NCBI GenBank assembly: GCA_022376925.1
Contig: JAIOJX010000001.1
Span: 41,016,324-41,080,323, forward strand
Source of the DNA: Tragulus kanchil
Lineage: Eukaryota; Chordata; Mammalia; Artiodactyla; Tragulidae
DNA: 64,000 nt
Direction: 5' to 3'
Part shown: positions 12,044 through 24,544 of the stretch, piece after piece
Position numbering within the stretch: position 1 is the first letter of the stretch
Layout: the number at the start of each line of letters is the position of its first letter
Notes under the pieces: generated by a model
Told to the model about the DNA's origin: nothing
Seen by the model: only the letters and a program-made list of their open reading frames with translations
The model's database searches: none
Program-made: the position numbers and the translations under genes

Positions 12044-13286
12044 CAAAATCATCCAAGCTCAAAATCATCCAAGGCTTCAACAGTACATGAACCAAGAATT
12101 TATGTACAAGCTGGATTTACAAAAGGAAGAGGAACCAGAGATCAAATTACCAACATCCGTTGGATCATAGAAAGAGCAAGGGAATTCCAGAAAAACATCT
12201 ACTTTGCTTCATCGACTACTCTAAAGCCTTTGACTCTGTGGATCACAAGAAACTGTAGAAAATTCTTAAAGACATGGGAATACCAGACCACCTTACCTGC
12301 CTCCTAAGAACCCTGTATACAGATCAAGAAGCAACAGTTAGAACTGGACACGGGAACAACAGACTGGTTCAACACTGGGAAAGGAGTATGTCAAGGCTGT
12401 ATAACGTCACCCTGCTTAGTACATCTCTGCATAGTACACCATGTAAAATGCTGGTCTGGATGAAGCACAAGCTGGAATCAAGATTGCCAGAAGAAATAAC
12501 CTCATGCATCCAGACGACACCAGCCTTACGGCAGAAAGTGAAGAGGAACTAAAAATCTTCTTGATGAAGGTGACAGAGGAGAGTAAAAAAGCTGGCCTAA
12601 AACTCAACACTCAAAAAAAATTGAAGATCGTGGCATCTAGTCCTATCACTTCATGGTAAATCAACAGGAAAAACAATAGAAACAGTGACAAACTTTATTT
12701 TCTTGGGTTCCAGAATCACTGCAGATGGTAACTGCAGCCATGAAATTAAAAGACTCTTGCTCCTTGGAAGAAAAGCTATGACAAATCTATACAGTGTATT
12801 CAAAAGCATAGACATCAGTTTGTTGACAGTCTGTGTAGTTAAAGCTATAGTTTTCCCAGGAGTCATGTATGGATGTGAGAGTTGGACCATAAAGAAGGGT
12901 GAGTGCTGAAGGGTGATGCCTTTGAAGTGTGGTGTTGGAGAAGGCTCTTGAGAATCCCTTGAACTGCAAGGAGATGAAACCAGTCACTCCTAAAGGAAAT
13001 CAACCCTGAATATTCATTGGAAGGAATGATGCTGAAACCGAAACTCCAATACTTTGGCCACCTGATGAAGAGACAACTCATTAGAAAAACACCTGATTTG
13101 GGGAAAAACAGAAGGCAGAAGGAGAAGGGGACAACAGAGGATGAGATGTTCGGATGACATCACTGAGTCAATGGATGTGAGTTTGAGCAAGCTCCAGGAG
13201 ATGGTGAAGGACAGGGAAGCCTGGCGTGCTGCAGTCCATGGGGTCACAAAGACTCAGACACGACTGAGCAACTGCACTGAACTGAA
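12044..13286 (+). mobile_element. BovB (RTE-type) LINE, 5'-truncated, sense
   Basis: The sequence encodes broken pieces of the BovB reverse transcriptase: the segment around 12100-12260 reads as the palm approach, 12274-12552 continues it, and 12685-12909 contains FLGSRITADG and VMYGCESWT, typical of the C-terminal part. The catalytic motif reads HPDD instead of YADD (about 12505-12516). The 3' end is the usual GACTGAGCAACTG-type tail. A 13-bp target-site duplication with one mismatch flanks it (12031-12043 and 13287-13299). It lies just past the ERVL relic. Confidence 0.9.
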
Positions 13287-13575
13287 CTGAGTTCACTCTT
13301 TTCCCCCTTACTTCCCCTAATGCAATCAGAGCAACAAGCCAATCTTATCATACTCATTATTTTAACAAAAACGTTTTAAGGTATCAAATATGTGGTCAAC
13401 CAGAACTTTTCTTTTTGTAAGTATTTGAGTAAGATATCCAATGGTGATATTTTGCAGATCTCCATTGTCACATAACTATCCGTGTCAAATGTGTCCTCTT
13501 TACCAATGAAAATAGTCACTAGTGCCTTAAAATCTAATCAGATTAGAAAACTAATACCCAAAGCTTCCCAGCACA

Positions 13576-13612
13576 CACATACACACACACACACACACAC
13601 ATACCCACACAC
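13576..13612. repeat. (CA)n microsatellite
   Basis: This is an interrupted CA run (ACACACATACACAC and onward). Confidence 0.9.
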
Positions 13613-14199
13613 ATAAATATATAGAGACAGATAGAAATATTAATAGAATGAGATTTATCTTAAAGAATTATCTCACATGATTAAAGCATGTATAACCGAT
13701 ACCCACTTTAATTGTAAAAATCTCACAGACTTCTAGATCTCTCACCATATAGACCTATGTTGGCTTCCAGTGAGTTTCCTCTTACTAAAGGACAGACATT
13801 TCTCTCACATTTTATATCCACTATAGTATCTAAAACAGTGTTGAGTAAATAATAATTGAACAGAATTTTTTATTAGCAGTGTAACTATAAGATATTTAAT
13901 TTAAACATGTTATTACTAACAGAACTACTTTCCCTCAGCATCCCGCATGCCATGCCTAACAGTTTTGTACACACTTTAGGGAACCTCCCCTCAAAATGGA
14001 CCCTACCGGGAGTGGATGTGGGAGAAGAAAGGAAATTTTCTTGGATGGCAGGAATCGTTCCATTTGGTCTTGTTACAGATTCAATGCTTACAAGATGCTA
14101 AATAGTAAAAGCTACCTGAACCAAATAAAACAGTTTTGTTCTTTTAGTGTGTGCTAAATCCCCAACCTCACCAGTCCCAGCATCTCCCATTCTCCTATG

Positions 14200-14434
14200 C
14201 TTTGGCCACCTGATGAAGAGACAACTCATTAGAAAACACCTGATTTGGGGAAAAACAGAAGGCAGAAGGAGAAGGGGACAACAGAGGATGAGATGTTCGG
14301 ATGACATCACTGAGTCAATGGATGTGAGTTTGAGCAAGCTCCAGGAGATGGTGAAGGACAGGGAAGCCTGGCGTGCTGCAGTCCATGGGGTCACAAAGAC
14401 TCAGACACGACTGAGCAACTGCACTGAACTGAAC
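14200..14434 (+). mobile_element. Duplicated BovB 3' end
   Basis: It repeats 13052-13287, including the terminal ACTGAACTGA tail. Its left edge abuts unrelated sequence without a target-site duplication, so it arose with duplication 4. Confidence 0.85.
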
Positions 14435-14716
14435 TGAGTTCACTCTTTTCCCCCTTACTTCCCCTAATGCAATCAGAGCAACAAGCCAATCTTATCATAC
14501 TCATTATTTTAACAAAAACGTTTTAAGGTATCAAATATGTGGTCAACCAGAACTTTTCTTTTTGTAAGTATTTGAGTAAGATATCCAATGGTGATATTTT
14601 GCAGATCTCCATTGTCACATAACTATCCGTGTCAAATGTGTCCTCTTTACCAATGAAAATAGTCACTAGTGCCTTAAAATCTAATCAGATTAGAAAACTA
14701 ATACCCAAAGCTTCCC

Positions 14717-14753
14717 AGCACACACATACACACACACACACACACACATACCC
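14717..14753. repeat. (CA)n microsatellite, duplicated copy
   Basis: It is the same CA run as at 13576, carried in copy B of duplication 4, with apparently the same length. Confidence 0.9.
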
Positions 14754-15340
14754 ACACACATAAATATATAGAGACAGATAGAAATATTAATAGAATGAGA
14801 TTTATCTTAAAGAATTATCTCACATGATTAAAGCATGTATAACCGATACCCACTTTAATTGTAAAAATCTCACAGACTTCTAGATCTCTCACCATATAGA
14901 CCTATGTTGGCTTCCAGTGAGTTTCCTCTTACTAAAGGACAGACATTTCTCTCACATTTTATATCCACTATAGTATCTAAAACAGTGTTGAGTAAATAAT
15001 AATTGAACAGAATTTTTTATTAGCAGTGTAACTATAAGATATTTAATTTAAACATGTTATTACTAACAGAACTACTTTCCCTCAGCATCCCGCATGCCAT
15101 GCCTAACAGTTTTGTACACACTTTAGGGAACCTCCCCTCAAAATGGACCCTACCGGGAGTGGATGTGGGAGAAGAAAGGAAATTTTCTTGGATGGCAGGA
15201 ATCGTTCCATTTGGTCTTGTTACAGATTCAATGCTTACAAGATGCTAAATAGTAAAAGCTACCTGAACCAAATAAAACAGTTTTGTTCTTTTAGTGTGTG
15301 CTAAATCCCCAACCTCACCAGTCCCAGCATCTCCCTTCTC

Positions 15341-15832
15341 CTATGCTAAGGAAGAGGCCTCAACAATGAAACTGAGCAAGCAGTGTGGAGTTTTCTGTCA
15401 CAAAAGGCAGTTTTTGCCTCTTGCAAAGCAAATACTTTGCAAAGGTGCAGGTGTGTCTGCATTTTCCCCATGGGTTCAGTCAGTTATTTGCACTGTTACT
15501 TGAATCTCCGTTTTTATCAGTCCTAGTTATCCAATCTACACTAGCAACTCAGTTCACTAGAATAGGGCAACTTCACAAATTCAGAGGTTTCAGTATCTGT
15601 AGAATGGTAGATGTCACTTCAAAACGCATTGTATTTAAAATTGCTTGAAGCTCATTAACACTGTAAATGGATAATATGACATCTTTGTGCTTAGTGGCTT
15701 CCCTGGAATATTATCAACTCCATGGTGTAGATTATTGGGGCACATCTGGCATTTGAGTTTCTATCGACAAAACTGCAAACACATCATGCACCGAGACCTC
15801 AGCTTCAATACTGGCCTCCTGGGAGAACATTT
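15341..15832. other. Unclassified DNA
   Basis: No repeat or gene is recognised. Short frames (15385-15648, 15687-15881) lack domains. Confidence 0.4.
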
Positions 15833-15847
15833 GAAAATAACCCTTCT

Positions 15848-16107
15848 CAGTGGACATATGGACATTGTGGGGAAGGAATAGAGGGTGGGAGGCGTAAAGG
15901 AAGTAGCATGAAGGCCTGTACTATCATAAGTGAAGGAAATAGCTACAGTCATTGCTCTGTGAGAAGAGGGGATCCTTCGGGGGTGCTGTGTGATGGTCGG
16001 GAGGGGTGGGAAGTGGGGGATATACATATGACTAATCTGGGGACATATATATCTGTAAACAACTAAACTCTGTAAAAGTTAAAAGTAAAATAAAGGTTGT
16101 AAAAAAA
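15848..16107 (+). mobile_element. L1 3' end, severely 5'-truncated, with 15-bp TSD
   Basis: It is homologous to the L1 3' UTR at 4320-4530 (matching order of the GACATTGTGG, TAGCTA-CAGTCATTG and G-rich segments) and ends in an A-rich tail. A perfect 15-bp target-site duplication, GAAAATAACCCTTCT, flanks it (15833-15847 and 16108-16122). It is a bona fide short L1 insertion. Confidence 0.88.
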
Positions 16108-16214
16108 GAAAATAACCCTTCTTCCTTCCAGTATAAAGCTGTCATTCAGCTATCTAAGCTCACTTACCCCTCCAGAAAAGTTTAGGAAAAAAACTAGAAA
16201 TAAAAAGTCTCCAG

Positions 16215-16540
16215 GGCTTCCCCTGGTGGTCCAGTGGGTAAGGACACCGCCATGCAGTGCAAGGGGCGCCGGTTCGAGCCCTGGCCTGGGAAGATCCCAC
16301 GTGCCGCAGAGCAGCTGGACTGATGTGTCCAATGACCGAGCCGGAGCTCTGGAGCGCATGCGCCCAGAGCTGGTGCTCTGCGACAACAGAGGCCACCACA
16401 ATGGGAGGCCCACAGGAGCCAAAGAACAAAGACGGATGAAAATAGAGAAATGAAAGACCAATAGAAGTGGCCCGCCCGCTCCCCTCCATCCCCAACCCAA
16501 CCCCCGCCCAAAATAAATAAATAAATCTTTAAAAAAAAAA
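16215..16540 (+). mobile_element. tRNA-headed SINE, CHR-2-related subfamily (copy 1)
   Basis: The head is tRNA-like with an A box (TGGTCCAGTGG) and B box (GGTTCGAGCCC). The body contains GATGTGTCCAATGACC and the AAGAACAAAGACGGATGAAA block, and the tail is AAGTGGCC, a C-rich stretch and poly(A). A target-site duplication with one mismatch flanks it (16202-16214 and 16541-16553). The long minus-strand frames here (for example 16150-16572) are the SINE read backwards. Confidence 0.9.
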
Positions 16541-16553
16541 AAAAAGTTTCCAG

Positions 16554-17271
16554 AGGGTTTCAGTAGCTCCATGGGTAATTACACTGGTTAGTTCAAGAGT
16601 ACTGAGATGCCTGGGGAGTTCTCATGGTCAATATTTTGTCCTGGTGCCACTGGTAGTGAACAGTAGTCTCCAATAAAGCAATACTTGTTATTTATACATA
16701 TCCACAAAGATACGTATTTCAAAATACTTAACAAATTTACACATTGCCCTATACATAATAATTATTTTCTCAAGAGCAGAGAAAATTTCACTACCAAATG
16801 AGTATACTCAGTTAGAGTTACTCAATCTTACAGAGATGTCTTAATGTTCTAGGTAATGAATTCACTACTAAAAATACTCTAAATTCCATTGCTACCTGTT
16901 ACTTTTGAAAAATACTTTTACATCAATGCTAAGAAAAATAATGCTATGGAATGACAAATCATAACTATTTTACCATAGTATCTAGCCATTTGGATAACAA
17001 ATATAAATCAATATTGTACTTTTCCATGTGTTGCAAAAGGCACAGGCATTTCATATCTGCAATGATAATATGCCAATTATTCCCCTTGTGTTATTATTAA
17101 TTTTATGCTACATGACTAAATAATAATATACTTAGGGATTTGAAGGTAGTAAGCATACCTGTACAGTTGAAACTTGCATTAAAAATGTTATTTTTATAGA
17201 TATAAAAGTTCACTAATTCTTACTGATAAATCAGGGTAGAGAGTTAGCAGTCTGGTTTACACATCTAGAAT
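16554..17271. other. Unclassified AT-rich DNA
   Basis: Nothing recognised on either strand. Confidence 0.4.
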
Positions 17272-17279
17272 TAGGACAG

Positions 17280-17485
17280 ATTCCCCAGTGGCTCTAAGAA
17301 CTCGCCTGCCAATGCAGGAGAAGCAAAAGACACAGGTTTGATCCCTGGGTCAGGAAGATCCCCTGGAAAAGGAAATGGCAACCCACCCCAGTATTACAGC
17401 TTGGGAAATTCCATGGACAGAAGAACTTGGCAGGTCACAGTTCATGGGGTTGTAAAGAGTTAGACATAAGTGACCTTACAACTGA
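17280..17485 (+). mobile_element. Bov-tA SINE
   Basis: The head is tRNA-derived (CCCCAGTGGCTC... GGTTTGATCCCTGG). The BovB-derived 3' part carries GAAATGGCAACCCACCCCAG and ends near TTAGACATAAGTGACC. This combination is diagnostic of ruminant Bov-tA. Confidence 0.85.
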
Positions 17486-19575
17486 GCCGATAAACTAAAA
17501 CATCTAGCACTGAGGTTAAGGCAAATATTTGGATGTTTAGGACCTTTACTCCATGTTATCATTATTAATAGGAAAATAAGAGAGTTTTTTCCAAAGCAAT
17601 GAAAAGTATTTGTAATACTGTGTTCAGGGGATACTAAAGCATCAGGCTCTCTGTAAATAGTCGGGGAATATACACTTATAACTGATATAAGGTACATACT
17701 TAAAATGTGTATAGTTCACTTGTATAACTCTAGTAAGTATAAATAAAGTTGTATAATTTCAAATAAAATGAGCCATATATTTAAAAAGGTGTTTTAGAAA
17801 TCAATAAAGGAAGGCAGTACTTAATTAAGAATAGAGCAGTGAACCCTAAGTTGAGTCCAGAATCCTGATCCCAGTTGTCTGAACATAGGCGTCTCAGTTT
17901 CTTATGTACATACTCATGACACCAGCTACCCTATATTACAAGGTGCTGAGAGGACCAAATGGGATACATTTGGAAGTGTTTTGAGAAACAAAGTGCTATA
18001 TAAATGCAAGAAATTATCACTCTGAATACTCAGAAGTCAGACTGTGTCAAAAATGTGAATAACAAAAAATAAACTGAAAATCTCCACAGTGGTAAATACT
18101 GATTACCAACAGAGAATTAAGTTTTCCAAATAATGTAATGTCTCGTAGTGCTTACAGATTTCAAAGAGAAAGATCGATCACCTAAACAGTCTTGAAGCAG
18201 AAAATAATAAGTGTTATCTAAATTTTAAATGTCATACCGTATGATTTACAAGGTCTAGTTAGGTTTACTTTCAATCAATTCAATCTTCCTTTTTGAGCAT
18301 TTGTTGGATCGGGGTATGCATACTATAGTCACACAGAACAGCTTGATTTATTTTAAGTACATCTATGACCTGTGACACATCATATAGTATCAAATGATAT
18401 GTTTGTTAAAATCTGACAGCAGAACACAATGTAAGCAGTTCACATCTCCTAACCTGAAATCAATACAGTAAAAAACTGGGTCAGGAAGATCCCTGAAAAT
18501 GGCAACCCACCCCAGTATTACAGCTGGAACAGACAGAACTTGGCAGGTCACAGTTCATGGGGTTGTAAAGAGTTAGACATAAGTGACCTTACAACTGAGC
18601 CTATAAACTAAAACATCTAGCACTGAGGTTAAGGCAAATATTTGGATGTTTAGGACCTTTACTCCATGTTATCATTATTAATAGGAAAATAAGAGAGTTT
18701 TTTCCAAAGCAATGAAAAGTATTTGTAATACTGTGTTCAGGGGATACTAAAGCATCAGGCTCTCTGTAAATAGTCGGGGAATATACACTTATAACTGATA
18801 TAAGGTACATACTTAAAATGTGTATAGTTCACTTGTATAACTCTAGTAAGTATAAATAAAGTTGTATAATTTCAAATAAAATGAGCCATATATTTAAAAA
18901 GGTGTTTTAGAAATCAATAAAGGAAGGCAGTACTTAATTAAGAATAGAGCAGTGAACCCTAAGTTGAGTCCAGAATCCTGATCCCAGTTGTCTGAACATA
19001 GGCGTCTCAGTTTCTTATGTACATACTCATGACACCAGCTACCCTATATTACAAGGTGCTGAGAGGACCAAATGGGATACATTTGGAAGTGTTTTGAGAA
19101 ACAAAGTGCTATATAAATGCAAGAAATTATCACTCTGAATACTCAGAAGTCAGACTGTGTCAAAAATGTGAATAACAAAAAATAAACTGAAAATCTCCAC
19201 AGTGGTAAATACTGATTACCAACAGAGAATTAAGTCTTCCAAATAATGTAATGTCTGCGTAGTGCTTACAGATTTCAAAGAGAAAGATCGATCACCTAAA
19301 CAGTCTTGAAGCAGAAAATAATAAGTGTTATCTAAATTTTAAATGTCATACCGTATGATTTACAAGGTCTAGTTAGGTTTACTTTCAATCAATTCAATCT
19401 TCCTTTTTGAGCATTTGTTGGATCGGGGTATGCATACTATAGTCACACAGAACAGCTTGATTTATTTTAAGTACATCTATGACCTGTGACACATCATATA
19501 GTATCAAATGATATGTTTGTTAAAATCTGACAGCAGAACACAATGTAAGCAGTTCACATCTCCTAACCTGAAATC
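17345..19575 (+). repeat. Tandem duplication 5 (unit about 1.13 kb)
   Basis: Copy A is about 17345-18472 and copy B about 18476-19575, with an offset of 1131 falling to 1125 after the edge. In its first 70 bases copy B has lost several short pieces of the Bov-tA (for example GATCCCCTGGAAAAGG reduced to GATCCCTGAAAA). The rest of the unit is unclassified AT-rich DNA. Confidence 0.92.
18476..18605 (+). mobile_element. Partial Bov-tA, duplicated copy
   Basis: It is the 3' part of the Bov-tA at 17280-17485, carried by duplication 5 and damaged at its left edge. Confidence 0.82.
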
Positions 19576-19771
19576 AATACAGTAGAGTTCTTTACAAAGC
19601 ACCAATTTCTGATATATGTATATATGAAAATGTAGAGGCAATGGTCATTTGCTAGTAATAATTCAAAAGTATTGTAGACAGGCTTTATACAGTTTTAGTA
19701 ACTTAAAAACTGATAAATATTGGTACAAATTTGACCTAGCAGATACTGAAGACAATTTAGGATAAATTCTT

Positions 19772-19898
19772 GGACTTCCCTGATAGCCCAGTGGCTAAGA
19801 CTCAATGTGTCCAATGCTGGGGGCCCAGTTACAATCCTTGGTCAGGGAACTAAGATTCCACATGCCACGTGGTGCAGCCAAAAAAGTAAAAATAAGAA
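19772..19898 (+). mobile_element. CHR-1-like tRNA-derived SINE
   Basis: The tRNA-like head (GGACTTCCCTGATAGCCCAG, then CAGTTACAATCCTTGGTCAG) is followed by AACTAAGATTCCACATGCCA and an A-rich tail. This arrangement is typical of short cetartiodactyl CHR-1 elements. It differs from the longer SINE family seen elsewhere in the window. Confidence 0.75.
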
Positions 19899-20547
19899 TA
19901 CCCTCTTGTTTGTGTTGTTACATTACAACTATGTTTATTGGACCAGCTATTTATGTTTATTCCTCTTTTTAATCATAATGAATAATTTACATTTAATGGA
20001 TTATACTTAAAGCCTCAAATATCTAGCTTCACTATGAAACATAAATGATAAGTACAAAGAAGTAACTTCAGACCTAGAAATGTACGTTTTATATAAAGTT
20101 CATGTATATTTTGTATAAATTAAAGATTGAATCTTCATTATTTAGAATAGGATGTTCAGTCCTCAGAGGGTTATGTATTTAAATTTTTAAAAAAGTTCTT
20201 GTTGTGTTTCTACTGGGACTTTCATTTCCTGTAGTAGATAAGAACAAATTTATGATTGATTTAAGGTGTTGACAGTTAAATCAGTGACTCAGTATTACAA
20301 TGGGTCAAAACAATTGTATTATTCACTGTAAAAAAATGACACAGATAATCTACTATCTGTGAAAACCTATGAGGAATATAATTTATACCAATTTTGTGGT
20401 TTATATTTATTTTCTAAAGAAGAAAAATCATTTTTATTTTACTGGCAGTTTCTCATACTTGAAATAAAGCTTGTCAATTTTTAATACCAAGCATAGTTTT
20501 AAAAATTATTCTTTCCATTCTATTAATGTGTGAGGCAGATCCCCTCC
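19899..20547. other. Unclassified AT-rich DNA
   Basis: No recognised repeat or gene. The right end (after about 20550) enters the antisense L1. Confidence 0.4.
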
Positions 20548-22743
20548 TTGTAAGGCATATCATGTCCTCAACAAATGAAAAATATTAGCAGTGGTCAAGG
20601 AAATAAATATTCTGTGGAGTATTCTTGGCTCAGTTGTCAATTACTTGACAGTATATGCCTGGGTTTATTTCTGCACTTGTCATTCTGTTCCATTGCTCTA
20701 TGTGTCTGTTTTTATGCAAGAGCCAAATTATTTTTATTATTACAGGTTTGTAATGTAGTTTGAAATCAGGAAGTGTGATGCTTCCAGGTTAGTTCTTCTC
20801 AGAATTGCTTTGGCCATTCACGGTCTTTTGAGGCTCCATACAGATTTTAGATTATTTTTCAATTTCTGTGGAAAATTACAATAGATTCATGATAGGGCTT
20901 GCACTGAATATATAGATGGCTTCGGATAGAATTAACACTTAAAAAGTACTAACTCTAAAAAAATATATTAACTCTTCCCAACCGTGAACTCATGAGGTCT
21001 TTCAATTTACTTGCATCTTAATTCATTTTCTTTAATCAATGTCTCATAGTTCTCAGCATATGGATTTTTCAACTCATTGGTTATACTTCTAATATTTTTA
21101 TTGATTTTTATGCTAAGTGGGGCTGTGTTCTTTATTTTATAAACAGTTCATTATTAATGTATAGAAATACAACTGATTTGTATGTTTATTTGTATTTTAC
21201 AACTTTACAGAGTACATTTATTAATTCTGATAACTTTTTGACAGAGTCATTAGAATTTTCTATACATAAGACCATGTCATCTGCAAACAATTTTGCTTCT
21301 TACTTCCCTATTTAGATTTATTTCTTTTTCTTGCCTAACTACCCTAGATAAGGCTTCAAGTATTATTTGAATAGGAGTAGTTAGAGTGGGCACCCTATCC
21401 TTGTTCCTGATTTTAAAGGAAAACAATTTAAATCTTTCAGTAGGAGTATGATGTTGGCTTTAGACTTGTTAAATACAGCCTTTAGTGCTTTCAGATGTGT
21501 TCCTTCTATACCCAATTTGCTAAGCATATTTCATCAAAAGAGGATATTTTATTTTGTTACATGGTTTTGTCTGCACCTACTATAGTGATAAGATTCGTAT
21601 CCTTCATTTTGCTAATGTAATATATCACATTTACTGGTGTATTTCTTGTAAGGCATATCATGTCCTCAACAAATGAAAAATATTAGCAGTGGTCAAGGAA
21701 ATAAATATTCTGTGGAGTATTCTTGGCTCAGTTGTCAATTACTTGACAGTATATGCCTGGGTTTATTTCTGCACTTGTCATTCTGTTCCATTGCTCTATG
21801 TGTCTGTTTTTATGCAAGAGCCAAATTATTTTTATTATTACAGGTTTGTAATGTAGTTTGAAATCAGGAAGTGTGATGCTTCCAGGTTAGTTCTTCTCAG
21901 AATTGCTTTGGCCATTCACGGTCTTTTGAGGCTCCATACAGATTTTAGATTATTTTTCAATTTCTGTGGAAAATTACAATAGATTCATGATAGGGCTTGC
22001 ACTGAATATATAGATGGCTTCGGATAGAATTAACACTTAAAAAGTACTAACTCTAAAAAAATATATTAACTCTTCCCAACCGTGAACTCATGAGGTCTTT
22101 CAATTTACTTGCATCTTAATTCATTTTCTTTAATCAATGTCTCATAGTTCTCAGCATATGGATTTTTCAACTCATTGGTTATACTTCTAATATTTTTATT
22201 GATTTTTATGCTAAGTGGGGCTGTGTTCTTTATTTTATAAACAGTTCATTATTAATGTATAGAAATACAACTGATTTGTATGTTTATTTGTATTTTACAA
22301 CTTTACAGAGTACATTTATTAATTCTGATAACTTTTTGACAGAGTCATTAGAATTTTCTATACATAAGACCATGTCATCTGCAAACAATTTTGCTTCTTA
22401 CTTCCCTATTTAGATTTATTTCTTTTTCTTGCCTAACTACCCTAGATAAGGCTTCAAGTATTATTTGAATAGGAGTAGTTAGAGTGGGCACCCTATCCTT
22501 GTTCCTGATTTTAAAGGAAAACAATTTAAATCTTTCAGTAGGAGTATGATGTTGGCTTTAGACTTGTTAAATACAGCCTTTAGTGCTTTCAGATGTGTTC
22601 CTTCTATACCCAATTTGCTAAGCATATTTCATCAAAAGAGGATATTTTATTTTGTTACATGGTTTTGTCTGCACCTACTATAGTGATAAGATTCGTATCC
22701 TTCATTTTGCTAATGTAATATATCACATTTACTGGTGTATTTA
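20548..22743 (+). repeat. Tandem duplication 6 (unit 1.10 kb)
   Basis: Copy A is about 20548-21645 and copy B about 21646-22743, an offset of 1098. The copies join with no filler, and I noticed almost no differences between them. The unit is antisense L1 sequence, so the L1 catalytic motif appears twice. Confidence 0.92.
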
Positions 22744-24480
22744 AATATCTTTGCATGTTAGGTATAAATCCAAATGGATCATACTGTATGATCCTTTTAA
22801 TGTGCTAATAAATTTGATGTGCTAGCATTTTGTTAAGAATTTCTGAATCTGTATTGATCAGAGATACTGGCTTGTACTTATTTTGCCTTTTGGTAGTCTC
22901 TTTATCTGATTTTGGTATCAGGGAAATACTGGCCTGAGTTTGGAAGTGTGCCCTTCTTTTCAATTTTTAAGGAAAAGTTTGAGAAAGACTGCTGTTAATT
23001 CTTATTTAAATGTTGAGTTGAATTCACCTATGAAGTCATTTGGTCCTACAGTTTTCTCTGTTGGGAAGTTTTTGATTATTGATTCAATCCCCTAATTATT
23101 CATCTGTTCATATTTTCTATTTCTTCAGGATTAAATCTTGGTAGATTGGAGGATTCTAGGAGTTTGTTGGCATGTAATTGGTCTTAGTAGTCTCTTATGA
23201 TCCTTTTCATTTCTGAGGTATCAGTTAATAATGCGTCCAATTTCATTTGTAGTTTTTTTTTAGTTTGAGTCTTGTCTTTTTCGTGTGCATCTATTAATTG
23301 TTTCTCAATTTTATTTTTTCAAACAAAACTCCTCAGTTTTAATGAGGTGTTCTAATATATTTCTGGTCACTATTTTATTTATTACTTTTCTGATCTCTCT
23401 TATGTCCTTCTTTCTAGTAACTTGGGCTTTGTTTATTCTTTGTCTAGCGTTCAGAGGCATAAAGTTGTATTTTATTAAAAATCTTCTTTAAACTTTACCT
23501 AGCAATTATTACTATCTTTCCCCTTAGAACAATTTTTGTTGCACCTCATACATTTTGGTAGGTTATGTTTCCATTTTCATTTATTTCAAGATTTTAAAAA
23601 GTTCCCCTTTGACTTCTTCTTTGACTCACTGGTTGTTCAGGAGTATGATGTTTAATTTCCACATATTCATGAATTATTCTGTTTTTCTTCTGTTACTAAT
23701 ATCTAGTTTCACACAACTGCAAACAGAAAAGATACTCTGTATTAATCAAATCTTCTTAAATTTGCTAGGATTTCTTTGGTGGCCTAAGTTCCATACTGCA
23801 GAATGTTCTGTGTGCCCTTGAAAATGTATATTCTACTGCCTTTGGATAGATTGTTCTGATAATGTTCATTTGGTCTAAATATAATTCAAGTTTGTTGTTA
23901 CCTTAATGGCTTTCTGTCTGCATGATCTATTCATTGTTAAAAGCTAGGTATTGAAGTGCACAGCTATTATTGTATTGTTGTCTATCTCTAACTTCAGATC
24001 TCTAAGTATCTGTGTAATATATTTTGGTACTCTGATGTTGGGTACATATATATGTGTACCCAACTGTATCCTCTTGATGAATTAACCCTTTTATCAATAT
24101 ACAATGACCTTTTTTCCCCTCCTGTTACAACTTTGGACTTACAGTCTATTTTGTCTACAGATACAGCTACTCATCCTTTCTTTTGTTTCCATTTGTGTAG
24201 AATATTCACTTCCACTCTTTCACTTTGATCCCATAGTGCTTTTAACACTAAAGTGAGTCTCTTGTAAGTAGCATATAGTTGGGTTTTATTTTTTCATGTA
24301 TTCAACAACTCTATGCCTTTTTATTGGATAGTTAAACCATTTACACTTTAAGCAGCTACTGATAAGTAAGGACTTGCTGATGCCATCTTATTAATATTAT
24401 TTTTGGCTGTTTTGTAGGTCCTTTGTTTCTTCTTTCCTGCCTTACTGTCTTACTTTCTATTGTACCACTGATCCATTAAG
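20600..24480 (-). pseudogene. Old antisense L1 ORF2 relic
   Basis: Read on the minus strand this is a decayed L1 ORF2. The reverse-transcriptase catalytic codons for FADDMV are visible as the complement of 21276-21287, and again at 22374-22385 in the duplicated copy. Further right, the plus strand keeps the order expected when reading towards the ORF2 N-terminal and upstream part of an antisense L1. No long frame survives, which suggests an ancient insertion. Its 3' end lies on the left and its 5' side on the right. The tandem duplication of 20548-21645 lengthens it artificially. Confidence 0.8.
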
Positions 24481-24544
24481 CCAGGACTAATCTTTTTTGT
24501 TGTTGTTAGAGTTTTGTTATTTACTGCCACACATTGACTCAAAT

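Larger units (their letters stand above)
13052..15340 (+). repeat. Tandem duplication 4 (unit about 1.15 kb)
   Basis: Copy A is about 13052-14199 and copy B about 14200-15340, an offset of 1147. The join falls in the middle of the BovB 3' end. The unit carries the BovB 3' end, a CA microsatellite and unclassified DNA with a 64-residue frame (13907, 15054) of no recognised homology. Confidence 0.92.

Noticed and set aside
16215..16300. tRNA gene in the SINE heads
   Set aside because: A and B boxes are present, but the sequence does not fold into a proper cloverleaf by eye and is fused to a SINE body. It is a tRNA-derived SINE promoter.
16150..16572. 140-residue minus-strand frame, with similar ones at 33285, 34437, 41066, 42143 and 60450
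   Set aside because: All coincide with SINE copies and share the same translated phrases because the SINE is repeated. They are not a protein family.
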